A stretch of DNA of 7,782 nt from Alphaproteobacteria bacterium (GCA_029881615.1 JAOUMF010000075.1:1-7782); one strand, 5' to 3'. Shown: positions 1 to 6,584, counted from the stretch's first letter. Made by a program: numbers and translations. The notes: generated from the sequence alone by a model not told the origin.

Positions 1-114
1 CGCCCCCGGGGCCAGCCCGCTGGCCGGCGTCGAGTGGCCGGGACGCGGTAAGCGGTTTTGTACCGTGGTTGGCATCCGCCGCCGGGCTACTCGGTGGGAC
101 CGCATGGCGCCACA

Positions 115-139
115 AGCCCCGGATATGAAATCCGGGGCT
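115..139. other. Perfect 10-bp hairpin, possible structured RNA core
   Basis: The arms AGCCCCGGAT (115-124) and ATCCGGGGCT (130-139) are perfectly complementary around a 5-nt loop, ATGAA. An outer dyad may close around it: GGTGG (93-97) pairs with CCACC (151-155), and GAC (98-100) pairs with GTC (147-149), leaving one bulged G. No T-run follows on either strand, so it is not a classical intrinsic terminator. The 93-155 fold resembles part of a tRNA-like or riboswitch-like RNA but lacks a proper T-arm or known conserved boxes. The dyad is directly visible; any function is unknown. Confidence 0.6.
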
Positions 140-251
140 CGATCCCGTCGCCACCTCCCTTCGCGCAAGGCTTCGGGAGGCGGGTCCCGCCATGCGGGGT
201 GCTTGATGTCCTGGGGCGAGAGGGCTCCGCTACTCCCTTCATGACGTTTTG

Positions 252-299
252 CTGCATCGCGGCTGCTCCGGCGCTCTATCGGGCCTGCATCGCGGCTGC
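252..299. repeat. 15-bp direct repeat, two copies
   Basis: CTGCATCGCGGCTGC occurs at 252-266 and again at 285-299, a period of 33 nt. The second copy runs on into a partial third TGCATCGC at 297-304. The sequence between the copies is not conserved, so this is a pair of short direct repeats and not a tandem satellite. It could be a protein-binding pair or chance in a low-complexity GC-rich region; nothing in the sequence decides between them. Confidence 0.6.
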
Positions 300-334
300 A
301 TCGCAACTACACCGGTCGGGGGCGCATACCGTGC

Positions 335-364
335 GGGGGCGCGCGCGGGGGGCCGGGAACCGGG
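335..364 (+). other. Guanine-run cluster with G-quadruplex spacing
   Basis: Guanine runs of 5, 6, 3 and 3 lie at 335-339, 347-352, 355-357 and 362-364, separated by 7, 2 and 4 nt. This fits the usual pattern of four runs of at least three G with loops of 1 to 7 nt. Other G-runs flank it at 318-322, 386-391, 428-430 and 432-436. It lies about 85 bp upstream of the predicted rpsB promoter. Whether it folds in DNA or RNA cannot be judged from sequence alone, since such motifs also arise by chance at this GC content. Confidence 0.45.
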
Positions 365-448
365 AGTGGCGGCGATGCCCGGCGCGGGGGGCGGCGCGAA
401 TGTCGTCATTTTCCCCCTCGCGGCGGCGGGCGGGGGCGGTTTTAGGCC

Positions 449-477
449 TTGCATTGCGGGCGTTCAGCCGTTATATC
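449..477 (+). promoter_or_regulatory. Putative sigma70-type promoter for rpsB
   Basis: TTGCAT at 449-454 resembles a -35 element. TATATC at 472-477 (or TTATAT at 471-476) resembles a -10 element, giving a 17-bp (or 16-bp) spacer. It is the only AT-rich patch with this spacing in the upstream region, which makes it stand out. Transcription would start near 484, leaving an rpsB leader of about 140 nt. Predicted from hexamer similarity and spacing only. Confidence 0.5.
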
Positions 478-483
478 CCCCGC

Positions 484-624
484 CATCGGCCTCAATGACG
501 GGGCCGTGCCTTAACTCACACGCGGGTTTCGCGGGCCGGGCGCAAAATCGTCCAGACTCGCTCCGGTGCCGGCAAATCCGGCCAACTCCCGCGGCGGCTT
601 AACCGGAAAAGGATCAAGATTATC
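484..624 (+). promoter_or_regulatory. Predicted rpsB 5' leader with three stem-loops
   Basis: If transcription starts near 484, the leader contains three short stems: CGGCC/GGCCG at 487-491 and 502-506, CGCG/CGCG at 521-524 and 530-533, and GCCGG/CCGGC at 568-572 and 578-582. The ribosome binding site AAAAGGA (607-613) lies 11 nt before the ATG at 625. In Escherichia coli, S2 represses its own rpsB-tsf mRNA through the leader, so a similar role is possible. The leader here does not visibly match the enterobacterial element, and the autoregulation is inference. Confidence 0.4.
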
Positions 625-1488
625 ATGGCGATACCCTCGTTCACCATGCGTCAGCTGCTCGAAGCGGGCGTGCATTTCGGCCATACCACGCGGCGCTGGA
701 ACCCCAGGATGGAATCCTTCCTGTTCGGGGTCCGCAACGGCGTGCATATCATCGATCTGGAACAGACGGTGCCCCTGCTGGCGCGCGCGATGGAGACGAT
801 TCGCGACACCGCTGCCGGCGGCGGACGGGTGCTGTTCGTGGGCACCAAGCGCCAGGCCAGCGACGTGGTCGCCGACGCGGCGGCGCGCTGCGGCCAGTAT
901 TACGTCAATCACCGCTGGCTCGGCGGCATGCTGACCAACTGGCAGACCATCACCAAGTCGATCAAGCGCCTGCGCGATCTCGAGAAAATGCTGGAAGGCG
1001 AGGCCCTGGGCCTGACCAAGAAGGAAATCCTGCAGCTGACCCGCGAGCGCGACAAGCTGGACCGCGCGCTGGGCGGCATCAAGGACATGGGCGGCCTGCC
1101 CAGCCTGCTGTTCATCATCGATACCAACAAGGAATCGATCGCGGTGCAGGAAGCCAACAAGCTGGGCATCCCGGTAGTGGCCGTGCTCGACAGCAACAGC
1201 AATCCCGACGGCGTGGCCTTCCCGGTTCCCGGCAATGACGACGCCATGCGCGCCATCACGCTCTATTGCGAACTGGTCGCGGGCTCGGTGCTGGACGGTC
1301 TGCAGGCCGAAATGATGAGCAGCGGCGTCGACGTGGGCGCGGCGGTCGAGGCCCCGGTGGAAGCGCTGCCGGTGGCCGACGAAGCTGCGCCAGCCGAGGA
1401 AGCCGCGCCGGCTGAGATCATGGCCGATGAGCCGGCCGCCGAGGAAGCTCCGGCTTCCGACGAAGCGGCGGCTGCCAAGGCCGACTGA
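625..1488 (+). CDS. rpsB: 30S ribosomal protein S2
   Basis: S2 binds late to the small ribosomal subunit, at the head-body junction, and is needed for S1 to attach. The 287-residue product begins [20 protein letters not shown], the typical S2 start, and carries RRWNPRM (23-29), the FVGTKRQA block (71-78), [14 protein letters not shown] (92-105) and the second S2 signature from P159 to P183. The conserved core ends near residue 230. The remaining 57 residues form an Ala/Glu/Pro-rich acidic tail, which accounts for the extra length over the 241 residues of the E. coli protein; such tails are common in alphaproteobacterial S2 and are probably disordered. The start is the ATG preceded by AAAAGGA with an 11-nt spacer. 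Codon use is strongly GC-ending (CTG and CGC dominate), as expected for a highly expressed gene. It heads the cluster, and tsf follows after 93 nt. Confidence 0.98.
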   Translation: MAIPSFTMRQLLEAGVHFGHTTRRWNPRMESFLFGVRNGVHIIDLEQTVPLLARAMETIRDTAAGGGRVLFVGTKRQASDVVADAAARCGQYYVNHRWLGGMLTNWQTITKSIKRLRDLEKMLEGEALGLTKKEILQLTRERDKLDRALGGIKDMGGLPSLLFIIDTNKESIAVQEANKLGIPVVAVLDSNSNPDGVAFPVPGNDDAMRAITLYCELVAGSVLDGLQAEMMSSGVDVGAAVEAPVEALPVADEAAPAEEAAPAEIMADEPAAEEAPASDEAAAAKAD

Positions 1489-1503
1489 TTGCGGAAATGC
1501 GGG

Positions 1504-1531
1504 CCGGGCGCGGTTTCTGGCCGCCGCCCGG
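1504..1531 (+). promoter_or_regulatory. GC-rich stem-loop between rpsB and tsf
   Basis: The left arm (1504-1513, CCGGGCGCGG) pairs with the right arm (1521-1531) as 7 bp plus 3 bp with one bulged C at 1524, around a 7-nt loop. The following bases, TTCCCGTTCC, are pyrimidine-rich but not a T-run, so at best it is a weak or factor-dependent attenuator. It sits 15 nt after the rpsB stop. In E. coli partial termination between rpsB and tsf is known; a similar role here, or protection of the rpsB 3' end, is inference. Confidence 0.4.
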
Positions 1532-1581
1532 TTCCCGTTCCGCCCTAACCTGTACTACGATAACGCAAGGGGATATGAAGG

Positions 1582-2478
1582 ATGGCCGAGATTACGGCTG
1601 CGCTCGTCAAAGAGCTGCGTGAAGTAAGCGGCGCCGGCATGATGGACTGCAAGAAGGCTTTGCAGGAAACCGGCGGCGACATCGAACAGGCGCAGGATTG
1701 GCTGCGCAAGAAGGGCCTCGCCACGGCCGCCAAGAAATCGGGCCGCGCCGCCTCTGAAGGGCTGGTCGGCATGATCACCGACGGCAAGTCCGGCGTCGCG
1801 GTCGAGCTCAATTCCGAGACCGACTTCGTGGCCCGTAACGAGGGCTTCCAGGCTTTCGTGCGCAACGTGACCAAGGTCGCGATGGCCGTGGGCGGTGACC
1901 TCGACAAGTTGAAGGCCGCCGACTATCCGGGCACCGGCCGGACGGTCGATGAAGAGCTGACCCACAACATCGCCACCATCGGCGAGAACATGAATTTGCG
2001 CCGTTCGGCCGGTCTGTCGGTCTCCAAGGGCGTGGTCGCCGGCTATATCCATAACAAGCTGGCCGACGATCTGGGCAAGATCGGCGTGCTGGTCGCGCTG
2101 GAATCCGACGGTGACGCCGGCAAGCTGGAAGCCCTGGGCAAGCAGATCGCCATGCATGTGGCGGCAGCCCGTCCGCAGTGGCTGTCGACTGAAGAAGTGG
2201 ACACCGCCGCCTTGGATCGCGAGCGCGACGTGCTGAGCGAGCAGGCCCGCGCGTCGGGCAAGCCGGAAGAAATCATCGCCAAGATGGTTGAGGGCCGCCT
2301 GCGTAAGTATTATGAAGAGGTGGTGCTGCTGGAGCAGGTCTTCGTGATGGACACCGACAAGAAGATCGCGAAGGTCGTGGACGAGGCGGCGAAGGATATC
2401 GGTGCGCCGGTCAAGCTGAGCGGCTTTGTCCGTTTCGAGCTGGGCGAAGGCGTCGAAAAGGCGGCCGAGGAGGACTGA
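1582..2478 (+). CDS. tsf: Translation elongation factor Ts
   Basis: EF-Ts is the cytosolic nucleotide exchange factor that releases GDP from EF-Tu so that EF-Tu can bind GTP and aminoacyl-tRNA again. The 298-residue product has the N-terminal UBA-like domain (about 1-55) with [18 protein letters not shown] (10-27), followed by the EF-Tu-contacting core motif TDFVARN (80-86). The two dimerisation-type subdomains follow, and the C-terminal module contains LLEQVFVMD. Length is close to the family norm (283 in E. coli). The chosen ATG is preceded by AAGGGGAT (1567-1574) at good distance. An ATG at 1575 is out of frame and would give no EF-Ts. Codon use is as GC-biased as in rpsB. The rpsB-tsf pairing is almost universal in bacteria. 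Confidence 0.98.
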   Translation: MAEITAALVKELREVSGAGMMDCKKALQETGGDIEQAQDWLRKKGLATAAKKSGRAASEGLVGMITDGKSGVAVELNSETDFVARNEGFQAFVRNVTKVAMAVGGDLDKLKAADYPGTGRTVDEELTHNIATIGENMNLRRSAGLSVSKGVVAGYIHNKLADDLGKIGVLVALESDGDAGKLEALGKQIAMHVAAARPQWLSTEEVDTAALDRERDVLSEQARASGKPEEIIAKMVEGRLRKYYEEVVLLEQVFVMDTDKKIAKVVDEAAKDIGAPVKLSGFVRFELGEGVEKAAEED

Positions 2479-2510
2479 TCTCCCTCGGTTCGCGCGACTA
2501 TATCAATGCA

Positions 2511-2534
2511 GGGCCTGGCCGGTTGGCCGGGCCC
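2511..2534 (+). promoter_or_regulatory. Strong 10-bp stem-loop between tsf and pyrH
   Basis: GGGCCTGGCC (2511-2520) pairs with GGCCGGGCCC (2525-2534) through nine Watson-Crick pairs and one G-T wobble around a GGTT loop. It starts 32 nt after the tsf stop. No T-run follows, so it is not a standard intrinsic terminator. It could stabilise the 3' end of rpsB-tsf mRNA, mark a processing site, or pause RNA polymerase, lowering pyrH-and-downstream expression relative to the translation genes. The pairing is seen; the role is inferred. Confidence 0.55.
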
Positions 2535-2544
2535 GCTTCGAACT

Positions 2545-2558
2545 GGCCGGTAACGGCC
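2545..2558 (+). promoter_or_regulatory. GNRA-type hairpin upstream of pyrH
   Basis: GGCCG (2545-2549) pairs with CGGCC (2554-2558) around GTAA, a stable GNRA-type tetraloop in RNA. It follows the 10-bp hairpin by 10 nt and lies 14 nt before the pyrH ATG, close to the GAAGG ribosome binding site (2565-2569). Its GGCC arms could also pair with those of the preceding hairpin, so alternative folds are possible. This could affect pyrH initiation, but no ligand or binding protein can be named. Confidence 0.5.
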
Positions 2559-2572
2559 CGGAAAGAAGGGAA

Positions 2573-3304
2573 ATGCCCGACGACGCCCAACCGTCATACC
2601 GCCGCATCCTGCTGAAACTTTCCGGCGAGGCCCTGATGGGCACGCAGGAATACGGGCTGGAAGCGGAAACCGTTCAGCGGGTCGCCCGCGAAGTTAAAGC
2701 CGTGCATGATATGGGCGTCGAGGTCTGCGTCGTGGTCGGCGGAGGCAATATATTCCGCGGCGTCTCGGGCGCGGCCAGCGGGATGGATAAGGCCAGCGCC
2801 GATTATATGGGCATGCTGGCCACCGTGATAAACGCCTTGGCCATGCAGAGCGCGCTCGAATGCGTCGGGGTCAATACCCGCGTGCTGTCGGCTATTCCCA
2901 TGCAAACCGTCTGTGAGCCTTATATCCGGCGGCGCGCCATGCGCCATATGGAAAAGGGCAGGGTGGTGATCTTCGGGGCCGGCACCGGCAATCCTTCCTT
3001 TACGACAGATACCGCCGCCGCGTTGCGCGCCTTCGAGATGAATTGCGACGTTATCATCAAGGCGACCAAGGTGGATGGCGTTTATAGCGCCGATCCGGTA
3101 AAAAATCCGGATGCGAAGCGTTTCGACAGGCTGACCTATCTTGAGGTTCTGCAAAAGGACCTGCGAGTGATGGATGCAACCGCGATCGCGCATGCTCGCG
3201 AAAACAATATACCGATTTTGGTGTTTTCGGTGCATGATGCCGGCGCACTGGTTGATGTTGTACAATCAAAAGGCAATTTCACCTTGATCGAGGATGGGGG
3301 GTGA
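2573..3304 (+). CDS. pyrH: Uridylate kinase (UMP kinase)
   Basis: PyrH is the hexameric bacterial UMP kinase, converting UMP and ATP to UDP and ADP in pyrimidine nucleotide synthesis; it is typically activated by GTP and inhibited by UTP. The 243-residue product belongs to the amino acid kinase fold: KLSGEAL (15-21) and GGGN (56-59) with FRG (61-63) form the phosphate-binding region, GTGNP (137-141) and FTTD (143-146) contact UMP, and [13 protein letters not shown] (163-175) lies at the ATP site. The frame is open upstream to an ATG at 2426, but that would add 49 basic residues overlapping tsf. The ATG at 2573 gives the usual length (241 in E. coli) and the usual short lead into [11 protein letters not shown]. 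The GAAGG site is only 3 to 4 nt away, which is short. frr begins 3 nt after the stop. Confidence 0.97.
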   Translation: MPDDAQPSYRRILLKLSGEALMGTQEYGLEAETVQRVAREVKAVHDMGVEVCVVVGGGNIFRGVSGAASGMDKASADYMGMLATVINALAMQSALECVGVNTRVLSAIPMQTVCEPYIRRRAMRHMEKGRVVIFGAGTGNPSFTTDTAAALRAFEMNCDVIIKATKVDGVYSADPVKNPDAKRFDRLTYLEVLQKDLRVMDATAIAHARENNIPILVFSVHDAGALVDVVQSKGNFTLIEDGG

Positions 3305-3307
3305 CCG

Positions 3308-3871
3308 ATGGCTGAAGCAGTACTGGATACCGCGGATATTAAACGGCGCATGGATGGCGCATTGAAAGCACTGGCCGCTGAGTTCGCGGGCTTGCGCACC
3401 GGGCGTGCCTCGGCGGGCCTGCTGGAGCCGATTACGGTCGATGCCTATGGGGCGTCGATGCCGATTACCCAGGTCGGCAATATTGGCGTTCCCGAAGCCA
3501 GGATGCTGACCGTTCAGGTATGGGACGCCAGTCTGGTAAAGGCCGTCGAAAAGGCGATTCGGGATTCCGATTTGGGTCTCAATCCGCAGACCGAGGGCCA
3601 GACGATTCGGGTGCCGCTTCCCGAATTGAACCAGGAACGCCGCGCTGAACTGTCGAAAGTGGCTGGAAAATACGCCGAACAGGCGCGGATTGCCGTGCGT
3701 AATGTGCGCCGCGATGGCATGGAGACGTTGAAGCGGATGGAAAAAGACGGCGAGATTTCCGAGGATGAACATCGCTCGATGTCTCAGGTCTTACAGAAAT
3801 TGACTGACGATCATGTCAAGCAAATCGACGATGCCTTCCACACGAAGGAACAGGAGATTATGCAGGTCTGA
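3308..3871 (+). CDS. frr: Ribosome recycling factor
   Basis: RRF acts in the cytosol with EF-G to split post-termination ribosomes from mRNA. The 187-residue product matches the family length (185 in E. coli). It begins with the first helix of the three-helix bundle (about 1-30), followed by LRTGRAS (29-35) at the hinge. The small beta/alpha/beta domain (about 31-104) contains DAYG and [15 protein letters not shown], and two long helices form the rest, with RNVRRD at 131-136 carrying the conserved arginines that contact 23S rRNA. The ATG lies 3 nt after the pyrH stop and is preceded by a G-run (about 3296-3301) that serves as ribosome binding site, so translation is probably coupled to pyrH. 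The pyrH-frr pair is very widely conserved. Confidence 0.98.
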   Translation: MAEAVLDTADIKRRMDGALKALAAEFAGLRTGRASAGLLEPITVDAYGASMPITQVGNIGVPEARMLTVQVWDASLVKAVEKAIRDSDLGLNPQTEGQTIRVPLPELNQERRAELSKVAGKYAEQARIAVRNVRRDGMETLKRMEKDGEISEDEHRSMSQVLQKLTDDHVKQIDDAFHTKEQEIMQV

Positions 3872-3875
3872 CCGT

Positions 3876-4616
3876 ATGGATGCTCTTCCCGCAACATACG
3901 GGGGCTCGCCGCCCCCCGCGCATATTGCCATAATCATGGATGGCAACGGGCGCTGGGCCGAAGCCCGGGGCCTGCCGCGCATTGCCGGCCATAAACGCGG
4001 CGCCGAGGCGGTGCGTAAAACGGTTGAGGCCGCGGCTCAGGCGGGCGTTTCCTATCTTACGATGTTTGGTTTTTCTTCGGAAAACTGGAAACGGCCGGAA
4101 CGTGAAGTCGGCGACCTGATGGGGCTATTGCGGCTCTATCTGAAGTCCGAGATCAATGAGCTCAGGAAAAACGGTATTCGATTGACGGTCATTGGCGACA
4201 GGTCCCGCTTCGACGACGATATTGTCGCGATGATTGAGAAGGCGGAGGCTGAAACGGCGGATGGCGGACGATTGAATCTGATCCTTGCGCTGAGTTATGG
4301 CGGACGAAACGAGATTGTATGTGCCGCGCGCGCGTTGGCCGAAAGGGTGGCCGCGGGTGAAATTGACCCGGCCGATATAGACGAAAGCGATTTCGCATCC
4401 CATCTCCATACAGCGGGCATTCCCGATCCGGATCTGCTGATCCGCACAAGTGGCGAGCAACGCATCAGCAATTTTTTGCTGTGGCAACTTGCCTATACTG
4501 AACTGGTGTTCACTGACGTCTTGTGGCCGGATTTCGGATCCGAGGACCTGGCTGCCGCGATCAATGAATTCAACAATCGCGAAAGACGATATGGCGCAGC
4601 ATTCGGCACCGTCTAG
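3876..4616 (+). CDS. uppS: Undecaprenyl diphosphate synthase (cis-prenyltransferase)
   Basis: UppS adds eight isopentenyl units in cis to farnesyl diphosphate, making the C55 carrier lipid precursor for peptidoglycan and other surface polymers. The 246-residue product carries the family motifs in order: HIAIIMDGNGRWA (16-28) with the catalytic Asp22, HKRGAEAVR (39-47), FSSENWKRP (66-74), ALSYGGRNEI (138-147), and the substrate-binding RTSGEQRISNF (190-200) followed by LLWQLAYTEL. It is soluble or loosely membrane-associated. The frame stays open upstream to 3813, inside frr, but the ATG at 3876 gives the expected length and lies 4 nt after the frr stop. The nearby AGGT (3864-3867) is a weak ribosome binding site, so coupling to frr is likely. 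A neighbouring ATG at 3880 is out of frame. Confidence 0.97.
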   Translation: MDALPATYGGSPPPAHIAIIMDGNGRWAEARGLPRIAGHKRGAEAVRKTVEAAAQAGVSYLTMFGFSSENWKRPEREVGDLMGLLRLYLKSEINELRKNGIRLTVIGDRSRFDDDIVAMIEKAEAETADGGRLNLILALSYGGRNEIVCAARALAERVAAGEIDPADIDESDFASHLHTAGIPDPDLLIRTSGEQRISNFLLWQLAYTELVFTDVLWPDFGSEDLAAAINEFNNRERRYGAAFGTV

Positions 4617-5403
4617 CCCATCCTCCCTTACATTGCGCATGATTTCGGCGGCCGTCATGATGCCGGTTATTTTCGGCGCGGTCTGGCTGGGAGGCTGGTT
4701 CTTCATTGTTCTTACCGCCCTTATAGCCGGTCTGATGTACTGGGAGTGGCAGGGGCTTTGTGGCGAGAGGGGGAACAAGGCGAACCTGTTCGCGCTTTTC
4801 TGTGCCACCGGGCCGGTTGTCCTGGCGATCACCGGCGGGCCGCAGACCCTGATCGGCTGGGGGTTGATGACCGTGGTGATCTTTATCCTCCAGAAATACA
4901 AACCGCGTGAATTTCTCGCCATCGGATTCGCCTATATTTATCTCGCCTGCATTAGCCTTGTCTGGCTACGCGGTCTCGATCAGGCCGGCATGGAGACGAT
5001 GATCTGGCTGGGCATTGTGGTCGTGATGACCGATACATGCGCTTATTTTACCGGACGTTCGCTGGGCGGGCCGAAGCTTGCGCCCGCGATCAGCCCGAAA
5101 AAGACATGGTCGGGGTTGATAGGCGGGATTGTCGGCGCGGCGGTGGCCGGTGCGATCCTTGCTGGCTATATTGGAGTCAACATTGTGGGCGTGGCGGTTG
5201 TCAGTGGTGTGTTCGCCATTATCGCGCAAATTGGTGACCTGGCCATTTCGAAAGCGAAACGAATGTATGGTGTGAAGGATTCCAGCAATATTATACCTGG
5301 CCATGGCGGGGTGCTGGATCGGTTCGACGGTATCCTTGCGGCGGCGCTGGCGATGGCATTGCTTACCCTGCTGGGCGGAGGGAGTCCGCTGTCATGGCTG
5401 TAG
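4591..5403 (+). CDS. cdsA: Phosphatidate cytidylyltransferase (CDP-diglyceride synthase)
   Basis: CdsA is an inner-membrane enzyme that turns phosphatidic acid and CTP into CDP-diacylglycerol, the branch-point precursor of the major phospholipids. The 270-residue product is mostly hydrophobic, with likely membrane segments near 18-48, 70-100, 108-127, 136-152, 175-215 and 246-262. It contains SPKKTWSG (168-175) and, at 220-246, the CDS signature with Ser220, Lys223, Arg224, Lys229, Asp230, His238, Gly239, Gly240, Asp243, Arg244 and Asp246. The chosen ATG overlaps the last 26 nt of uppS and has only a weak GAAAGA site upstream, pointing to translational coupling. An in-frame ATG at 4639 would remove 16 residues and start just before the first membrane segment, so it is a possible alternative. 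The upstream ATG at 4450 lies deep in uppS and is unlikely. Confidence 0.95.
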   Translation: MAQHSAPSSPSSLTLRMISAAVMMPVIFGAVWLGGWFFIVLTALIAGLMYWEWQGLCGERGNKANLFALFCATGPVVLAITGGPQTLIGWGLMTVVIFILQKYKPREFLAIGFAYIYLACISLVWLRGLDQAGMETMIWLGIVVVMTDTCAYFTGRSLGGPKLAPAISPKKTWSGLIGGIVGAAVAGAILAGYIGVNIVGVAVVSGVFAIIAQIGDLAISKAKRMYGVKDSSNIIPGHGGVLDRFDGILAAALAMALLTLLGGGSPLSWL

Positions 5404-6584
5404 TCATGCCCGAAGCCGTCCCCGGACGGCGTAGCGTGACGATTCTGGGCGCCACCGGATCCGTCGGGTGCAATACGATCGATCTGATCCGGCGTAACCC
5501 GTCGGACTTCAGGGTCGAGGCGCTGACCGGTGGCCGCAATGCCGCATTACTGGCGGAGCAGGCGCTTCTCCTGCGACCGCGTTTCGTGGCGATTGCCGAC
5601 CCGGAAGCCTATGGCGTGTTGAAAAAGGCGCTTACCGGTAGCGGTATCGAAGTCGCGGCGGGGCCTGAAGCAATCGTAGCGGCGGCCGAGCGTCCGGCCG
5701 ACTGGGTCATGGCGTCGATCGTCGGGGCGGCCGGCCTTGCACCGACCCTGGCGGCGGTACGCAGGGGCGGTATCGTGGCGCTGGCCAACAAGGAAAGCCT
5801 GGTTTGCGCCGGCGAGTTGGTCATGCGCGAAGTGGCGCGGAGTGGGGCGACCTTGCTACCGGTCGATTCCGAGCATAATGCCATTTATCAGGTATTCGAT
5901 TTCGAACGGCGTGATGCGATCGAGGAACTGTTGTTGACGGCCTCGGGCGGACCGTTTCGCGAATGGACCCGGAATGCGATGGCATCGGTCACCCCGAAAC
6001 AGGCTGTCGCGCACCCGAACTGGGACATGGGCGCCAAGATTTCCATCGATTCGGCGACCATGATGAATAAGGGGCTGGAATTGATCGAGGCCTACCACCT
6101 GTTCGCCATGCCGGAAGATCGCATTTCCGTTCTTGTTCATCCGCAATCCGTCATTCACAGCATGGTGCGTTACAGGGACGGATCTGTTCTGGCGCAGCTT
6201 GGACAGCCGGATATGCGTACGCCGATCGCCTACACGCTGGCGTGGCCAGACAGGATGGATGCGCCGGTGGGACGGCTGGATTTGGGAGCGCTCGGCAATT
6301 TGGATTTTGCTGAACCCGATATGGAACGTTTTCCGGCGCTCAGTCTGGCGCGTGACGCGTTACGCGCCGGTGGCACGGCACCGACAGTGCTGAACGCGGC
6401 CAATGAGGTAGCGGTGGCTGGGTTTCTGGCCGGGCGTATAGGATTCCTCGACATTGCCGGAGTGGTTGACCATATAGTAACGGAAATGTCGCATGGCGCG
6501 GCGGATTCGCTGGATGTCGTCCTTGCCGCCGATGCGGAGGCGAGGGCGCGCGCAGACGAATTTATCGCAGTAAAATCAACGTAA
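5394..6584 (+). CDS. dxr: 1-deoxy-D-xylulose 5-phosphate reductoisomerase
   Basis: Dxr (IspC) rearranges and reduces 1-deoxy-D-xylulose 5-phosphate to 2-C-methyl-D-erythritol 4-phosphate using NADPH and a divalent metal, the first committed step of the MEP isoprenoid pathway; it is the fosmidomycin target. The 396-residue product (398 in E. coli) has the nucleotide-binding loop GATGSVG (19-25; many relatives have GSTGSIG), ALANKESLV (129-137), and PVDSEHNAI (157-164 region) with metal ligands Asp158 and Glu160. TASGGPF (182-188) and HPNWDMGAKISIDS (207-220) follow, then NKGLE with the third ligand Glu229. All catalytic positions appear intact. GGAGGGAG (5377-5384), 9 nt upstream, supports the ATG at 5394, which overlaps the cdsA stop by 10 nt. 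An ATG at 5406 would be too far from this site. The product supplies precursors used by UppS. Confidence 0.97.
   Translation: MAVVMPEAVPGRRSVTILGATGSVGCNTIDLIRRNPSDFRVEALTGGRNAALLAEQALLLRPRFVAIADPEAYGVLKKALTGSGIEVAAGPEAIVAAAERPADWVMASIVGAAGLAPTLAAVRRGGIVALANKESLVCAGELVMREVARSGATLLPVDSEHNAIYQVFDFERRDAIEELLLTASGGPFREWTRNAMASVTPKQAVAHPNWDMGAKISIDSATMMNKGLELIEAYHLFAMPEDRISVLVHPQSVIHSMVRYRDGSVLAQLGQPDMRTPIAYTLAWPDRMDAPVGRLDLGALGNLDFAEPDMERFPALSLARDALRAGGTAPTVLNAANEVAVAGFLAGRIGFLDIAGVVDHIVTEMSHGAADSLDVVLAADAEARARADEFIAVKST

Larger units (their letters stand above)
1..448. other. GC-rich region without a convincing gene
   Basis: No recognisable protein or RNA gene was found upstream of the rpsB promoter. 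Two plus-strand frames are open from the left edge: one ends at a TGA at 126-128, inside the loop of a strong hairpin, and the other ends at a TGA at 242-244. Either could be the tail of an upstream gene, but both translations are Arg/Gly/Pro-rich and match no family I know. A minus-strand frame starting with the ATG whose complement is near 103-105 also stays open to the left edge and is equally unconvincing. The stretch is dominated by G and C runs and inverted repeats: 6-bp arms at 11-16 and 21-26, a 10-bp stem at 115-139, a GGCGG/CCGCC stem at 179-191, and CCTCCC/GGGAGG arms at 154-159 and 175-180. I searched by eye for tRNA, tmRNA, SRP RNA, RNase P RNA and common riboswitch signatures and found none that fits. 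Confidence 0.55.

Noticed and set aside
30..150. Weak likeness to a cobalamin riboswitch (GTAAGCGG and GCCAC strings)
   Set aside because: The conserved boxes are incomplete and not in the right arrangement, and the downstream genes have no link to cobalamin.
65..155. Possible selenocysteine tRNA on the minus strand, because the 115-139 hairpin read in reverse has a 7-nt loop with TCA in the anticodon position
   Set aside because: Position 37 would be T, there is no T-arm with a TTCGA-like loop, no D-arm, and no 3' strand that pairs with the 5' acceptor sequence.
90..156. Possible acceptor piece of a split alphaproteobacterial tmRNA, suggested by the TCGATCCCG...CCACC ending
   Set aside because: The T-stem does not pair around the TCGA loop, and no following coding piece with a tag reading frame or the usual TTCGAC box was found downstream.
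58..498. Long plus-strand open frame of 146 codons upstream of rpsB
   Set aside because: The translation is Arg/Gly/Pro-rich low-complexity sequence matching no family, has no clear ribosome binding site, and runs through the predicted promoter. Stop-poor frames are expected at this GC content.
249..602. Second plus-strand open frame of 117 codons overlapping the first
   Set aside because: It has the same low-complexity composition, overlaps the frame at 58-498, and covers the promoter and rpsB leader. LHRGC repeats in it only reflect the 15-bp DNA repeat.
2476..2504. Possible internal promoter before pyrH (TATATC at 2499-2504)
   Set aside because: The -10-like hexamer is good, but the sequence 17 bp upstream (TGATCT) is a poor -35 match, so support is too weak to list.
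2426..2572. Upstream start for pyrH adding 49 residues
   Set aside because: The extension is basic, lies partly in tsf and spans the two hairpins. The ATG at 2573 gives the normal UMP kinase length and start.
2594..3265. Long minus-strand open frame (223 codons) opposite pyrH, and similar ones opposite tsf, uppS and dxr
   Set aside because: These are antisense shadows of GC-biased genes. The plus-strand genes have complete, conserved protein motifs and the antisense translations do not.
4450..4590. Upstream start for cdsA adding 47 residues
   Set aside because: It lies entirely inside uppS in another frame, and the added sequence does not look like a CdsA N-terminus. The ATG at 4591 fits family length.
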